DNA of 64,000 bases from Methylovulum sp. (GCA_030653435.1 JAURZI010000111.1:62001-126000); one strand, 5' to 3'. Shown: positions 10,197 through 19,800, counted from the stretch's first letter. Numbers and translations are program-made. The notes: generated by a model from the letters alone, not told the origin.

Positions 10197-11138
10197 ATGT
10201 TTTTCCCTAAAGATTTTGTAGAGACCGCCGAAGGGCTTATGTTCGCGCTTGTGGCGCAGGGTACGGAAGCGCATGCCGGTCAGGATAAGGTCTTGTGTTT
10301 TTTACGCTATGTAAAAGAGGCGTCTGGCTGGAAAAAATATTCGACCGAACCCGCCAATGCTTTTTTGCAACAGCATCACCCCGATTACCTGCATTACTCG
10401 CCGGTACTGGCCGCCAGCCTGCATGCGGTAGGCCTGCCCAAGATCGTCAAACATCACCAACCTAAGCAACGCTTGCGGGCGATGATGCAAGACGGCCCCA
10501 AAGATGCGGTGGAACAGGATGTGTTCCATTTGTGCTCGTTGTTGCAACAGGAAGGCCTGGATCTGGCGCAAACCGGCATTACCGGCTCAGTTTTGGTCGA
10601 TGTGCAAAATCAGGCCTCGGATATCGACTTGGTGTGTTACGACCGCGATGTGTTCCATGCTTGCCGGGCGATCACCCGCGACTTGATTAAGCAAGGCTTG
10701 TTGCAGGATCTGGACGGGCAAGACTGGCAGCAGTCCTATCAGCGTCGTTCGTCGGCGTTAAGCATGGCTGATTATGTTTGGCATGAGCGGCGCAAATACA
10801 ATAAGGCCGTCATTAACGGGCGAAAATTTGATTTGAATTTTATTGACTGCTCGCCGCATCCCGAACCCGGCCAGTATCAAAAATGTGGGCCGGTCACCGT
10901 GCAATGCCGGATTATCGACGATCATCGGGCATTTGATTATCCGGCTGAGTTTACGCTAGACCATGAAGACATAGGGTCGGTCGTCAGTTTTACGGCGACC
11001 TATACCGGGCAGGCGATCAGCGGGGAACGGGTCGAAGTCTCCGGCGTGCTGGAGCAAAACCAGCATGGCGTCAAACGTATTGTCGTCGGTTCCAGCCGCG
11101 AAGCGCACGGTGAATATATCAAGGTGGTGCGTGCTTAA
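10197..11138 (+). CDS. Predicted nucleotidyltransferase-like protein
   Basis: A 313-residue cytoplasmic protein. GSVLVDVQNQASDIDLVCYD (about residues 130-149) has the G-S then D-x-D pattern of DNA polymerase beta-type nucleotidyltransferases (G130, S131, D142, D144). KFDLNFID (around residue 220) may provide the third acidic residue. The C-terminal 80 residues look like a separate beta-rich domain. It resembles predicted nucleotidyltransferases common in archaea (assigned from memory). The start at 10197 follows the amidase stop; an upstream in-frame extension would overlap it. It overlaps the HAD gene by 8 bp and sits two genes before mptG. The substrate is unknown. Confidence 0.65.
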   Translation: MFFPKDFVETAEGLMFALVAQGTEAHAGQDKVLCFLRYVKEASGWKKYSTEPANAFLQQHHPDYLHYSPVLAASLHAVGLPKIVKHHQPKQRLRAMMQDGPKDAVEQDVFHLCSLLQQEGLDLAQTGITGSVLVDVQNQASDIDLVCYDRDVFHACRAITRDLIKQGLLQDLDGQDWQQSYQRRSSALSMADYVWHERRKYNKAVINGRKFDLNFIDCSPHPEPGQYQKCGPVTVQCRIIDDHRAFDYPAEFTLDHEDIGSVVSFTATYTGQAISGERVEVSGVLEQNQHGVKRIVVGSSREAHGEYIKVVRA

Positions 11139-11787
11139 TCCAGGCGCTATTGCGGCAGTCATTTTTGATATGGATGGTCTGGTGCTGGATACCGAGAGCA
11201 CCTATTGCCTGGCTTGGCAACAGGCCGCAGCGGCTATGGGGCACGATCTGCCGGATGAGTTTTGCAGGTCGCTGTCCGGGCTGCATCACCGCGAGGTGGA
11301 GCAAAAACTGCTGACCGTTTGCGGCGCGGATTTTAAGCTGTCTGTCTTCCACCAAGCCGCCGGTAGGTTGTGGCGCGACTATGTCAACACCCACGGCATC
11401 CGCATCAAGCCCGGATTTGTAGAATTGCTGGACATGATCAGGCAACGGCAGCTGCCTTTTTGTCTGGCGACCAACAGCCATGCCGTCAATGCGCTTGAAT
11501 GCCTGGAGCTGGCGGGTTTAGACGGTGTGTTTGCAACACGGCTCACGCGTGATGATGTGGCCTGCGCCAAGCCTGCCCCGGATATATTTTTAAAGGCCGC
11601 CGAAGTTATGCGAGTGGATATTCGCCAGTGTCTCGTGCTTGAAGATTCTTATACCGGCATTGTTGCCGCACACCGGGCAGGGGCATTTCCGGTTTATGTG
11701 CCGTCGGTGCGCCCTGCCGATCCGGCAGCCATTGCCTTATGCAGCATGATGGCGGATGATTTGCGGCAGCTGCTGGCTATCATCTGA
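11131..11787 (+). CDS. HAD-superfamily hydrolase (phosphoglycolate phosphatase/beta-PGM type)
   Basis: A 218-residue protein from a GTG start at 11131 that overlaps the previous gene by 8 bp. HAD motifs are all present: IFDMDGLVLDTE (nucleophile D13, acid D15), LATNSHA (motif II threonine), KPAPDIF (motif III lysine) and VLEDSYTG (motif IV). The helical cap between motifs I and II fits subclass IA. Such enzymes dephosphorylate small sugar phosphates or act as phosphomutases. Position between a nucleotidyltransferase-like gene and mptG hints at a role linked to cofactor synthesis, but the substrate cannot be read from sequence. Confidence 0.85.
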   Translation: MLNPGAIAAVIFDMDGLVLDTESTYCLAWQQAAAAMGHDLPDEFCRSLSGLHHREVEQKLLTVCGADFKLSVFHQAAGRLWRDYVNTHGIRIKPGFVELLDMIRQRQLPFCLATNSHAVNALECLELAGLDGVFATRLTRDDVACAKPAPDIFLKAAEVMRVDIRQCLVLEDSYTGIVAAHRAGAFPVYVPSVRPADPAAIALCSMMADDLRQLLAII

Positions 11788-11831
11788 GCATTCCGGCAGG
11801 CGGATATCGCAAGACTGACATTGCGCCTTAG

Positions 11832-11862
11832 TTCACCCTTGGCGGGAACGATCAGGTATAAT
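11832..11862 (+). promoter_or_regulatory. Putative sigma-70 promoter upstream of mptG
   Basis: A perfect TATAAT lies at 11857-11862, 41 bp before the mptG start. The best -35 candidate is TTCACC at 11832-11837 with a long 19-bp spacer, so the -35 assignment is weak. Confidence 0.4.
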
Positions 11863-11903
11863 TCCGCCATGCCCCTGCCATCACTTTTCAACAGCACATT
11901 AAC

Positions 11904-12887
11904 TTGATAGATCAACATTCCACAGTCTCCGTTGTTGCACCTGCCAGATTGCACATGGGTTTTTTTGATTTAAGCGGCTCACTGGGCCGCCATTTCGGAA
12001 GCATCGGTATCGCGCTGAACGAAATCAACACCCGCTTGGTGGTGACGCGCGCCGATACCTGCCGTATTACCGGGCCTTCCGCTGAACGGGCAAAACAGTG
12101 TTTGACACAGCTATGCCGGGCATTAAATGTATCCGACAACCTTAATATCGAAATTGAAGAAGCGATACCCGAACATGTGGGCCTGGGCTCTGGTACACAA
12201 ATGTCTTTGGCCATTGGTTCTGCGCTTAATGCTATATACAGTTTGGGCTTGACGGTGCGGGATATTGCCGCAGTGACTGAGCGCGGGTTGCGCTCCGGCA
12301 TAGGCATCGGTATTTTTGAGCAGGGCGGTCTGGTGGTCGATGGCGGGCGCGGTGAAAAAACCATTACCCCGCCGGTGCTGGTGCATATGGAGATACCCGA
12401 CAACTGGCGTTTTATCCTGGTTTTTGACCAGCGCGGTCAAGGTTTGCATGGTTTGCAGGAAATTCAGGCGTTTAGTGAGTTGCCGCCTTTCCCGCAACAG
12501 GAAGCTGCGCGATTGTGCTATTTGCTGCTGATGCAAGGTTTGCCTGCCGTTGCCGAACATGACCTTGCCAAATTCGGCGATGTGATTACCCAGTTGCAAC
12601 AGTCGGTGGGCGGACATTTTGCAGCTGCCCAGGGCGGCGTATTCACCAGTCCCGAAGTGGCGGCAGCCATGCAATGGTTGGCCCGGCAAGGCGCTGTGGC
12701 AATCGGGCAAACCTCATGGGGGCCTACCGGTTTCTGCGCGGTGGCGGGTGCGGATGTGGCAGAAGCGCTTAGGCACCAGCTACAGCAACAGTTTGCCCAT
12801 TTTGATAAATTGAGTTTTGTCACCGCCAGCGCCAGGAATAGCGGTGGTTATATCCGTATCGTCAAGGGGCAGGGTGCGCTATGTTGA
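11904..12887 (+). CDS. mptG: Beta-ribofuranosylaminobenzene 5'-phosphate synthase
   Basis: A 327-residue enzyme that condenses p-aminobenzoate with PRPP, releasing CO2 and PPi. This is the first committed step of (tetrahydro)methanopterin synthesis. The N-terminal APARLHMGFFDL then GRHFGSIGIAL is the family signature, and EHVGLGSGTQMSLAIG is the GHMP-like glycine-rich loop. A second conserved stretch is ERGLRSGIGIGIFEQGGLVVDG. In bacteria this gene marks the H4MPT formaldehyde-oxidation pathway of methylotrophs. The start used is TTG at 11904; alternatives a few codons in are possible. No other C1 pathway gene was seen nearby, so it is separated from fae, mch and mtd genes. Confidence 0.93.
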   Translation: MIDQHSTVSVVAPARLHMGFFDLSGSLGRHFGSIGIALNEINTRLVVTRADTCRITGPSAERAKQCLTQLCRALNVSDNLNIEIEEAIPEHVGLGSGTQMSLAIGSALNAIYSLGLTVRDIAAVTERGLRSGIGIGIFEQGGLVVDGGRGEKTITPPVLVHMEIPDNWRFILVFDQRGQGLHGLQEIQAFSELPPFPQQEAARLCYLLLMQGLPAVAEHDLAKFGDVITQLQQSVGGHFAAAQGGVFTSPEVAAAMQWLARQGAVAIGQTSWGPTGFCAVAGADVAEALRHQLQQQFAHFDKLSFVTASARNSGGYIRIVKGQGALC

Positions 12888-13075
12888 AGCACTGCCCGGT
12901 CTACAAATATAGCGATAACAAGCACTGAAGAAACGACGTTTTTACTGGTTTACCGTTTCGTGCGCCTTACTGTCCTCGGGCAATTGCCCCCACATGGCCT
13001 TCTACCTAACATCCATGCAGTCGTCCGCAGCAATTACGGTTATCAATATGGATGGGGTTTAACACGAGAATTGAT

Positions 13076-14671
13076 ATGAATAAACACTACCAACCCGCGT
13101 TACCTCAAACCGGCTGGGCCGGTTTGCAAGAAAACTGGCGTAGCGATTTACGCTCAGGCTTGCTGGTTTTTTTGCTTGCTTTGCCTTTGTGTTTGGGTAT
13201 CGCGGTCGCTTCCGGCTTCCCGCCGTCGGCAGGCATCATCACAGCGATAGTTGGTGGCGTATTCGTTTCGCGTATCAGCGGATCTTACCTGACCATCAAC
13301 GGCCCTGCCGCCGGTTTGATCGTTGTCGTGTTGGCTGCGGTGCAAGCCTTGGGTCAGGGCGATGCGCCGGCGGGTTACCGATATACGCTGGCGGCGATTG
13401 TCGTGGCCAGCGTGTTGCAGATTATGATGGGTTTTTTTAAGCTGGGACGCTGGGGCGCATTTTTCCCCGCTTCCGTGGTGCATGGCATGCTGGCGGCGAT
13501 AGGGTTGATTATCATTGCCACGCAAAGCCATGTCATGTTGGGTGTAACGCCGCAGCCCGGAGGCTTGCTGTCGGTTATCGCCCAGATTCCGCATAGCCTG
13601 TTGGCGATGAATACCGAAACGGTATTGATCAGTTTTTTAGGTTTGGAAATCATGCTGGTTTGGCCGTTGCTGAAGAGCAGAATTCCGGCACCGCTTATTG
13701 TCGTGCTGATAGGCGCGCTGTTTGCCTGGCATTTCGGCCTGGACCGGCAAACCATGCTAGGCGGGGCGGGCTATTTGGTGGCTATTCCCGATAATTTTTG
13801 GGCGGGTTTCGCTTTTCCCGATTTCTCCAAAATCAACACGCCAGCTTTTTGGGAGGCCGTGCTCAGCATCAGCTTAGTGGGTAGTCTTGAAAGTTTGCTG
13901 AGCGCGGCGGCGGTCGATAAACTCGACCCTTATAAGCGGGCTTCCGACTTAGACCGTGATTTGACGGCAGTCGGAATCGGCAATCTGGTGTGCGGCCTCA
14001 TCGGCGGCTTGCCGATGATTGCCGAAATCGTCCGCAGTTCGGCCAACATCGATAACGGCGCAAAAACGGCCTGGGCCAATTGTTTTCACGGCTTGCTATT
14101 ACTGTTGTGTGTCGTCTTGCTGCCGGGGCTAATCCAGCATATCCCCTTGGCATCATTGGCGGTGTTGCTGGCCTATACCGGTTTTCGGCTGGCTTCGCCC
14201 GACGCCTTCGCCAGGGTAAAGCTCATCGGTAACGAGCAGTTGCTGATGTTTGTCGTCACCATTATCGGGGTGTTAGTCGTAGACTTACTGACCGGTGTCA
14301 TGTTGGGCATAATTGTCAAATTGGCGATTAATCTGCTGCGTGGCGTTTGGCCCGGCAATTTGTTCAAAATCCATTTCACTATCGAGCAACAAGACGACGA
14401 TACGCTGGTTATCAAACTCTTGGGTTCGGCGCTGTTTTCTAATTTTCTGCCGTTAAAGCAGGCGCTGACCACTGTGGCGGCAGGCAAGACGATAATATTC
14501 GATTTTACGGGAGGTTATCTGATCGACCACACCGTTATGGAGTTTATTCATGACTTTAGCCTTAATTACGAGGCACAAGGCGGACTTTGCCGGCAAACAG
14601 GCTTGGCGTTGCAGACGTTTTCCGACCATGCGCTGGCAGCGCGGCTCATGACGGCGGATGATAGGAAATGA
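13076..14671 (+). CDS. SulP family anion transporter, copy 1
   Basis: A 531-residue inner-membrane protein with about 10-12 transmembrane segments and a C-terminal STAS domain (about residues 435-525). The core motifs GWAGLQENWR, LPLCLGIA and SGFPPSAGI define the SulP/SLC26 family, which moves sulfate, bicarbonate or other anions with Na+ or H+. Copy 2 directly downstream is strongly similar along its length. ATG 13076 was chosen because ACACGAGA precedes it as in copy 2; ATG 13052 is a less likely alternative. Association with an Ehr complex and DabAB downstream favours bicarbonate, but this is inference. Confidence 0.9.
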   Translation: MNKHYQPALPQTGWAGLQENWRSDLRSGLLVFLLALPLCLGIAVASGFPPSAGIITAIVGGVFVSRISGSYLTINGPAAGLIVVVLAAVQALGQGDAPAGYRYTLAAIVVASVLQIMMGFFKLGRWGAFFPASVVHGMLAAIGLIIIATQSHVMLGVTPQPGGLLSVIAQIPHSLLAMNTETVLISFLGLEIMLVWPLLKSRIPAPLIVVLIGALFAWHFGLDRQTMLGGAGYLVAIPDNFWAGFAFPDFSKINTPAFWEAVLSISLVGSLESLLSAAAVDKLDPYKRASDLDRDLTAVGIGNLVCGLIGGLPMIAEIVRSSANIDNGAKTAWANCFHGLLLLLCVVLLPGLIQHIPLASLAVLLAYTGFRLASPDAFARVKLIGNEQLLMFVVTIIGVLVVDLLTGVMLGIIVKLAINLLRGVWPGNLFKIHFTIEQQDDDTLVIKLLGSALFSNFLPLKQALTTVAAGKTIIFDFTGGYLIDHTVMEFIHDFSLNYEAQGGLCRQTGLALQTFSDHALAARLMTADDRK

Positions 14672-14694
14672 GGGTTGCACCGCGTTGATGGGTG

Positions 14695-14727
14695 GTGCAA
14701 AACAACCGCTTGGTGGTTGTTTTGCAC
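14695..14727 (+). terminator. Perfect 13-bp hairpin between the SulP copies
   Basis: GTGCAAAACAACC and its exact reverse complement flank a 7-nt loop (14708-14714), 24 bp after the stop of copy 1. The T-rich tract comes about 12 bp later (14740-14749), so this is an imperfect intrinsic terminator or an mRNA-stabilising stem. Confidence 0.6.
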
Positions 14728-14866
14728 ATCACGGCTGGCTTTATTTTTTAGGTAATCAGGAAATATTGTAAATAAGCATTGTAAATCAATTTATTATAAT
14801 TCATTGCGCTCTTGGCATGGTTATCGCTTGTTATAAGTTACAGGCTTTACACGAGAGGATAGATTA

Positions 14867-16522
14867 ATGAGTGGAATGAACTTACCCGCTTTACCAAAAA
14901 CCGGCTGGGCCGGGTTAAAAGAAAACTGGCGCGGCGATTTGCTGTCAGGTTTTCTGGTTTTTCTTATAGCAATGCCCTTATGTTTGGGCATTTCAATGGC
15001 GTCCGGCTTTCCGCCTTCTGCCGGTATTATTACGGCAATTATCGGAGGCGTGCTGGTTTCGCGCATCAACGGTTCATTCGTCACGATCAACGGCCCGGCG
15101 GCGGGTTTGATAGTGGTCGTGCTGGGCGCCGTGCAAGAATTGGGTGAAGGCGATGCCATGGCCGGTTACCGTTATACCTTGGCGGCCATCGTGGTTGCCA
15201 GCGTGTTTCAAATCCTGATGGGTTTTTTTAAGGCAGGACGCTTGAGCTCGTTTTTCCCGGCATCGGTTGTGCACGGCATGCTGGCGGCTATCGGCATTAT
15301 TATCATGGCGAAACAGATCCATGTTGTCTTAGGTGTTGCGCCGGTCAAAGGCAGCAGTTTGATCTCAACCATCGCCCAGATTCCGCACAGTATACTCAAT
15401 CTTAACCCGGAAATAGCCATCATCGGTTTTTCAGGGTTGGCGATATTGATTATCTGGTCCATGGTGAAAAACCCGGTATTAAAAATGATTCCGGCACCGT
15501 TGATAGTAGTGTTGGTCGGGATGGCTTTTGGCCGGTATTTTGATCTGGATCATGAGCATATTTATCTGTTCTTACCGGATGCGACTTTTTTACCGCATCA
15601 TGAAGAAACCGTAGGGCCAAAATTTTTAGTGTCTATTTCTGAAAATTTTATGTCCAGCTTTTATTTTCCCGACTTTTCAAAATTGGCCACGGTAGAGTTC
15701 TGGGAAGCGGTAGTCAGCATCTGTTTGGTAGGCAGTCTGGAAAGTTTGTTGAGTGCGATGGCGGTGGACAAACTGGATCCGCATAAACGGCATTCTAATT
15801 TGGATAAAGATTTGACCGCCGTCGGCGTGGGCAATCTGGTGTCTGGATTGATTGGCGGCTTACCGATGATTGCCGAGATTGTCCGTAGTTCGGCTAACGT
15901 CAATAATGGAGCAAAAACGCAATGGGCCAATTTTTTTCACGGCTTGTTTTTATTATTGTTCGTCGCGTTGTTTCCTCGCCTGATTCATAGCATTCCGTTA
16001 GCGGCGTTAGCGGCCTTGCTGGTGTTTACCGGTTTCCGCCTGGCTTCGCCGAAAGAATTCGCCAAGGTGATGGGCTTCGGTAAAGAACAATTGTTTATGT
16101 TCGTCGTGACGATAGTCGGCGTGATAGCGACCGATTTCTTAGTCGGCGTGGCTATCGGCATAGCGACCAAGTTTACGATACACCTGATTCGCGGCGTCAA
16201 ACTGAATAATTTGTTCAAGATTAATTTTGAGATTACCCGTCAGAATAACGGCACGATTTTGGTTGCTATTTGCGGTGCGGCTATTTTCTCGAACATGATG
16301 GCGTTAAAAGAGGCGCTGATGGGTTTGGAGCCAGGCAAGACGGTGGTCTTCCAATTGAACGACGCTTATTTGCTGGATCATACGGTCATGGAATTCTTCC
16401 ATGACTTCCAGCATGACTATGAAGTGCGGGGCGGGCAATGTCAGTTTATGGGCATGGAATACCACGAAGCCTACGCAGACCATCCGTTGGCCGCACGGCG
16501 CATGAAGCAAGATTGGGCTTAA
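14867..16522 (+). CDS. SulP family anion transporter, copy 2
   Basis: A 551-residue paralogue of the gene just upstream, with the same start context (ACACGAGAGGA before the ATG) and the same motifs GWAGLKENWRGD, MPLCLGIS and SGFPPSAGI. It has multiple transmembrane segments and a C-terminal STAS domain (about residues 450-545). It carries an extra loop at about residues 228-250 with several acidic and histidine residues (HHEETVGPKF) that copy 1 lacks. The two copies probably arose by tandem duplication and have diverged. Each has its own hairpin after it, suggesting separate expression levels. Substrate likely bicarbonate or sulfate; not decided by sequence. Confidence 0.9.
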   Translation: MSGMNLPALPKTGWAGLKENWRGDLLSGFLVFLIAMPLCLGISMASGFPPSAGIITAIIGGVLVSRINGSFVTINGPAAGLIVVVLGAVQELGEGDAMAGYRYTLAAIVVASVFQILMGFFKAGRLSSFFPASVVHGMLAAIGIIIMAKQIHVVLGVAPVKGSSLISTIAQIPHSILNLNPEIAIIGFSGLAILIIWSMVKNPVLKMIPAPLIVVLVGMAFGRYFDLDHEHIYLFLPDATFLPHHEETVGPKFLVSISENFMSSFYFPDFSKLATVEFWEAVVSICLVGSLESLLSAMAVDKLDPHKRHSNLDKDLTAVGVGNLVSGLIGGLPMIAEIVRSSANVNNGAKTQWANFFHGLFLLLFVALFPRLIHSIPLAALAALLVFTGFRLASPKEFAKVMGFGKEQLFMFVVTIVGVIATDFLVGVAIGIATKFTIHLIRGVKLNNLFKINFEITRQNNGTILVAICGAAIFSNMMALKEALMGLEPGKTVVFQLNDAYLLDHTVMEFFHDFQHDYEVRGGQCQFMGMEYHEAYADHPLAARRMKQDWA

Positions 16523-16545
16523 AGCGCACCATCGGGATGGGGCTC

Positions 16546-16585
16546 ACATTACGGGCGGTCTGGTTTGCCGTCCGCTCCGTAATGT
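16546..16585 (+). terminator. Hairpin after SulP copy 2
   Basis: ACATTACGG (16546-16554) pairs with CCGTAATGT (16577-16585), with further inner GC pairing. No T-run follows, so it may be a Rho-assisted or weak terminator separating the transporters from the Ehr genes. Confidence 0.45.
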
Positions 16586-16700
16586 TTCAGGCCATGTCGC
16601 TGATAAAATGAGGGACGGACAACCCGCGTCCTGCTTTGAAAGCCACGAAGATGGGCAAAGTTTTGCCCGCTTCTTGGCTTTACCCATTTAGGAATTTTTA

Positions 16701-18830
16701 ATGATCCTTCTATTAGCCTATTGCGCGGTATTACTGAGCTTTGTTTCCGGTTTGCTGGCGCTGTTGATGAATCAGCGACACGCTTTGTTGGCGCTGTGCC
16801 AAACCTGTTTTAAAAAATTTCCGGGTAGCCGTAATCAGTGCCGGGCATTTGTTTTTGGCAATCTTGATGAGCAGCGTTTCCCGGTTTTTTTACGGCAGGC
16901 GGTGTTTGTTATATTGGGTTTATCCGGGCTGTTTGCCGTGCTGGCAGGTTTAAGTGTGTTGGTCAGTAAAGATGTTATCACCGACCAAATCGGTTTGGGT
17001 TTGCCCTGGTTACCCTGGCATGTCCGTTTCGATGGTCTTTCCGGTTTCTTCTTTTTAATTATTGGCATAGCGGTTGGTGCGGTCAGCCTTTATGGGCCGG
17101 GTTATGTCAGTGGCTACCAAGAAAGTCGGCATCCTTTTGCGGTTTTAGGTTTGTTTACCGGCTTGTTTGTTGCCGGCATGTTGTTGGTTTTATTAGCCGA
17201 CGATGCGTTCATGTTTATGATCGCCTGGGAACTGATGTCGGTGGCTAGTTATTTTCTGGTGGCGTTTCAGCATGAAAATGCGGCTAACCGCCGGGCGGCT
17301 TTTCTCTATTTACTGATGGCGGAGGTCGGTGCGTTGGCGATTATTTTAGGCTTTGGCGTCCTGGCCAGTTTTGCCGATGGTTTTACCTTTGATGCGCTCC
17401 GTGAATCACACTTATCGGCAACCTGGGCGAGTATCGCTTTTGGGCTGGCATTGCTGGGTTTCGGCATGAAGGCGGGGATAGTCCCTGTTCATGTCTGGTT
17501 GCCGGAAGCTCACCCGGTCGCGCCGTCGCATATTTCCGCATTGATGAGCGGGGTCATGCTTAAGGTGGCCTTGTATGGCTTGATACGTTTTAGTTTTGAT
17601 TTACTCGCTGATATACAGTGGCAATGGGGCGTGGTGCTATTAATCCTGGGGACGGTTTCGGCATTGGGCGGTATTCTTTATGCGATGGTGCAAGCCAATC
17701 TAAAACGCTTGCTGGCTTACAGTTCCGTCGAAAATATAGGCATTATTTTTATGGTGCTGGGTTTGGCGATGATTTTTATGGATAACGGTCACCCCCAACT
17801 GGCCGCATTAGGCTTTCTGGCGGCTTTGTTTCACGCCTTCAACCATGCCTTGTTCAAGAACTTGCTATTCCTGGGTGCCGGCATACTCCATCATCAGACC
17901 CATGAATTGAACATCGACATGATGGGCGGGCTGATTAAAAAAATGCCGCAAACCAGCCTGCTATTTTTGATAGGTTGCATGAGTATCTCTTCGCTGCCGC
18001 TATTTAACGGCTTTGTATCCGAATGGCTAGCTTTTCAAACCGCGTTACAGGCCGATGTGTTGGATAACGGCGTTTTGCGAAGTTTAATTCCGGTCGCAGC
18101 AGCGGCTTTGGCCTTGACGGCGGCCTTGGCGGCGGCGTGTTTTGTCAAAGTGTTCGGGCTGATATTCCTGGGGCAATCGCGCTCGCAGCATAGTGAAAAA
18201 GCGCGTGAAGTCGCCGATAAAACCATGCTGGCAGGGCCTATGCTATTAGCTGCATTATGCTTTTTAATAGGCATTTTCCCAGGGCTGGTCATTAACTTAA
18301 TCAACAGCGTTTCGGAACAGTTATTAGGGCAGACCATGCCCAATGATTCGGCTTTGGGTTGGTTGTGGCTGGCGCCGGTTTCTGCCCAGCAGGCCTCTTA
18401 TTCGCCGGCATTAGTGCTGATAGGCGCGCTTATCGCAGGTTGCGTCAGTTTTTGGTATTTGCGCCGTGACCCTGTCCTGAAAACCATGCGTAGGGCAGCG
18501 CCCTGGGATTGCGGTTTCGGAGGTTTAACGCCGCGTATGCAATATAGCTCCAACGCTTTCAGCATGCCTATACGACGGATTTTCGCCAAAGTATGGCTGA
18601 TAGACGAACGCATCGACAAAGACATGCAAGGTGCGATGGACCAGGATGTGGCGGCCGTGCATTATCACATTGATATTCAGGATCATAGCTGGCCGCTTTT
18701 GTATCAACCGATAGGGCATGGGATTAACACGCTGGCCAAACAGGTCGGGCGCATACAAACTGGGAATATCCGCACTTATTTAGGCTATTCGTTTGTCACG
18801 TTGGTATTGATGTTATGGGTGATTAGCTGA
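16701..18830 (+). CDS. Ehr complex antiporter-like subunit (HyfB-type)
   Basis: A 709-residue integral membrane protein related to HyfB/HycC and NuoL/MrpA-type proton-translocating subunits. The ion-channel block is recognisable: MIAWELMSVASYFLVAF (conserved glutamate of TM5), LPEAHPVAPSHISALMSG, and NLKRLLAYSSVENIG with its key lysine. The C-terminal 130 residues (from about 580) form the HyfB-type extension. TAGGAATTTTTAATG gives a good start. It opens a tight run of six genes, hyfB-C-E-F-G-I-like, with gaps or overlaps of 25 bp or less. Its predicted role is to move H+ or Na+ across the inner membrane. Confidence 0.88.
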   Translation: MILLLAYCAVLLSFVSGLLALLMNQRHALLALCQTCFKKFPGSRNQCRAFVFGNLDEQRFPVFLRQAVFVILGLSGLFAVLAGLSVLVSKDVITDQIGLGLPWLPWHVRFDGLSGFFFLIIGIAVGAVSLYGPGYVSGYQESRHPFAVLGLFTGLFVAGMLLVLLADDAFMFMIAWELMSVASYFLVAFQHENAANRRAAFLYLLMAEVGALAIILGFGVLASFADGFTFDALRESHLSATWASIAFGLALLGFGMKAGIVPVHVWLPEAHPVAPSHISALMSGVMLKVALYGLIRFSFDLLADIQWQWGVVLLILGTVSALGGILYAMVQANLKRLLAYSSVENIGIIFMVLGLAMIFMDNGHPQLAALGFLAALFHAFNHALFKNLLFLGAGILHHQTHELNIDMMGGLIKKMPQTSLLFLIGCMSISSLPLFNGFVSEWLAFQTALQADVLDNGVLRSLIPVAAAALALTAALAAACFVKVFGLIFLGQSRSQHSEKAREVADKTMLAGPMLLAALCFLIGIFPGLVINLINSVSEQLLGQTMPNDSALGWLWLAPVSAQQASYSPALVLIGALIAGCVSFWYLRRDPVLKTMRRAAPWDCGFGGLTPRMQYSSNAFSMPIRRIFAKVWLIDERIDKDMQGAMDQDVAAVHYHIDIQDHSWPLLYQPIGHGINTLAKQVGRIQTGNIRTYLGYSFVTLVLMLWVIS

Positions 18831-18855
18831 TGGTTAGGTATCTAGGGGTAATACG

Positions 18856-19800
18856 ATGAACGGCTTGATCGCAGCCATACAAACGCTGTTATTTGTCGCG
18901 CTGGCGCCATTGTTGGCAGGTTGGCTTAAAGTGTGCAAATGTCGGTTACAAAACCGCAAGGCGCCGCCCTTGCTGCAACCTTATCGGGATTTAATCAAAC
19001 TTACCCATAAACAACCGGTAGTCGCCGGACAGGCATCGTGGATATTCACCAAGGCGCCGTATATTATCTTTTCGGCAACCATGCTGGCGGCATCGGTGGT
19101 GCCGTTGTTTGCCGTTGATTTACCGACTTCGGCCAGCGCCGACGTGATCGTCATGGTGGGGTTTTTTGCTTTTGCACGGTTTTTTCTGGCGTTGGCGGGC
19201 CTCGATATCGGCACCGCATTCGGCGGCATGGGTTCGTCCAGGGAAATGACGATTTCATCATTGGCGGAACCTGCAATGCTGATGGCGGTTTTTACGCTGG
19301 CCATGACGGCATCAACGACCAACCTGTCGATTGCCATTACGCATGTATTAAATGAAGGGCTGGTGCTAAGGCCGTCGTTTTTATTTGCGCTGTTTGCGTT
19401 AATACTGGTTGCTGTCGCCGAAACAGGCAGGATCCCCATTGATAATCCGGCAACGCATCTGGAACTGACGATGATTCATGAAGCGATGATCCTTGAATAC
19501 AGCGGCCGCCATCTGGCGCTGATTGAATGGGCAAGCCAATTGAAACTGATGATTTACGGCGTATTGATAGCCAATATCTTTTTGCCCTGGGGGATTGCCG
19601 AAAACTTTTCTGTCGAAGCGTTGGGCTATGGCTTGCTGGCGATTTTAGCCAAGCTCGCCGTATTGGCGGTTTTGCTGGCACTATCGGAGACCCTGGTTGC
19701 CAAAATGCGCCTGTTCCGGGTGCAGGAATACCTGAGCTTCGCCTATTTATTAGGCTTGTTGGGCATGTTGAGCCACATCATTTTGGAGGCGTCACGCTGA
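18856..19800 (+). CDS. Ehr complex membrane subunit (HyfC/NuoH-type)
   Basis: A 314-residue protein with about eight membrane helices. It belongs to the NuoH/HycD/HyfC family, which anchors the peripheral arm and forms the quinone or ion-coupling site. Family-typical stretches are GWLKVCKCRLQNRKAPPLLQ near the N-terminus and ETGRIPIDNPATHLELTMIH with conserved acidic residues (about residues 192-211). It begins 25 bp after the HyfB-like gene with TAGGGG upstream. Its last base is the first base of the next start. Confidence 0.9.
   Translation: MNGLIAAIQTLLFVALAPLLAGWLKVCKCRLQNRKAPPLLQPYRDLIKLTHKQPVVAGQASWIFTKAPYIIFSATMLAASVVPLFAVDLPTSASADVIVMVGFFAFARFFLALAGLDIGTAFGGMGSSREMTISSLAEPAMLMAVFTLAMTASTTNLSIAITHVLNEGLVLRPSFLFALFALILVAVAETGRIPIDNPATHLELTMIHEAMILEYSGRHLALIEWASQLKLMIYGVLIANIFLPWGIAENFSVEALGYGLLAILAKLAVLAVLLALSETLVAKMRLFRVQEYLSFAYLLGLLGMLSHIILEASR

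Noticed and set aside
12978-12989. 12-bp palindrome GGGCAATTGCCC before SulP copy 1
   Set aside because: Too short to call an operator, with no second copy nearby; recorded only as a possible site.
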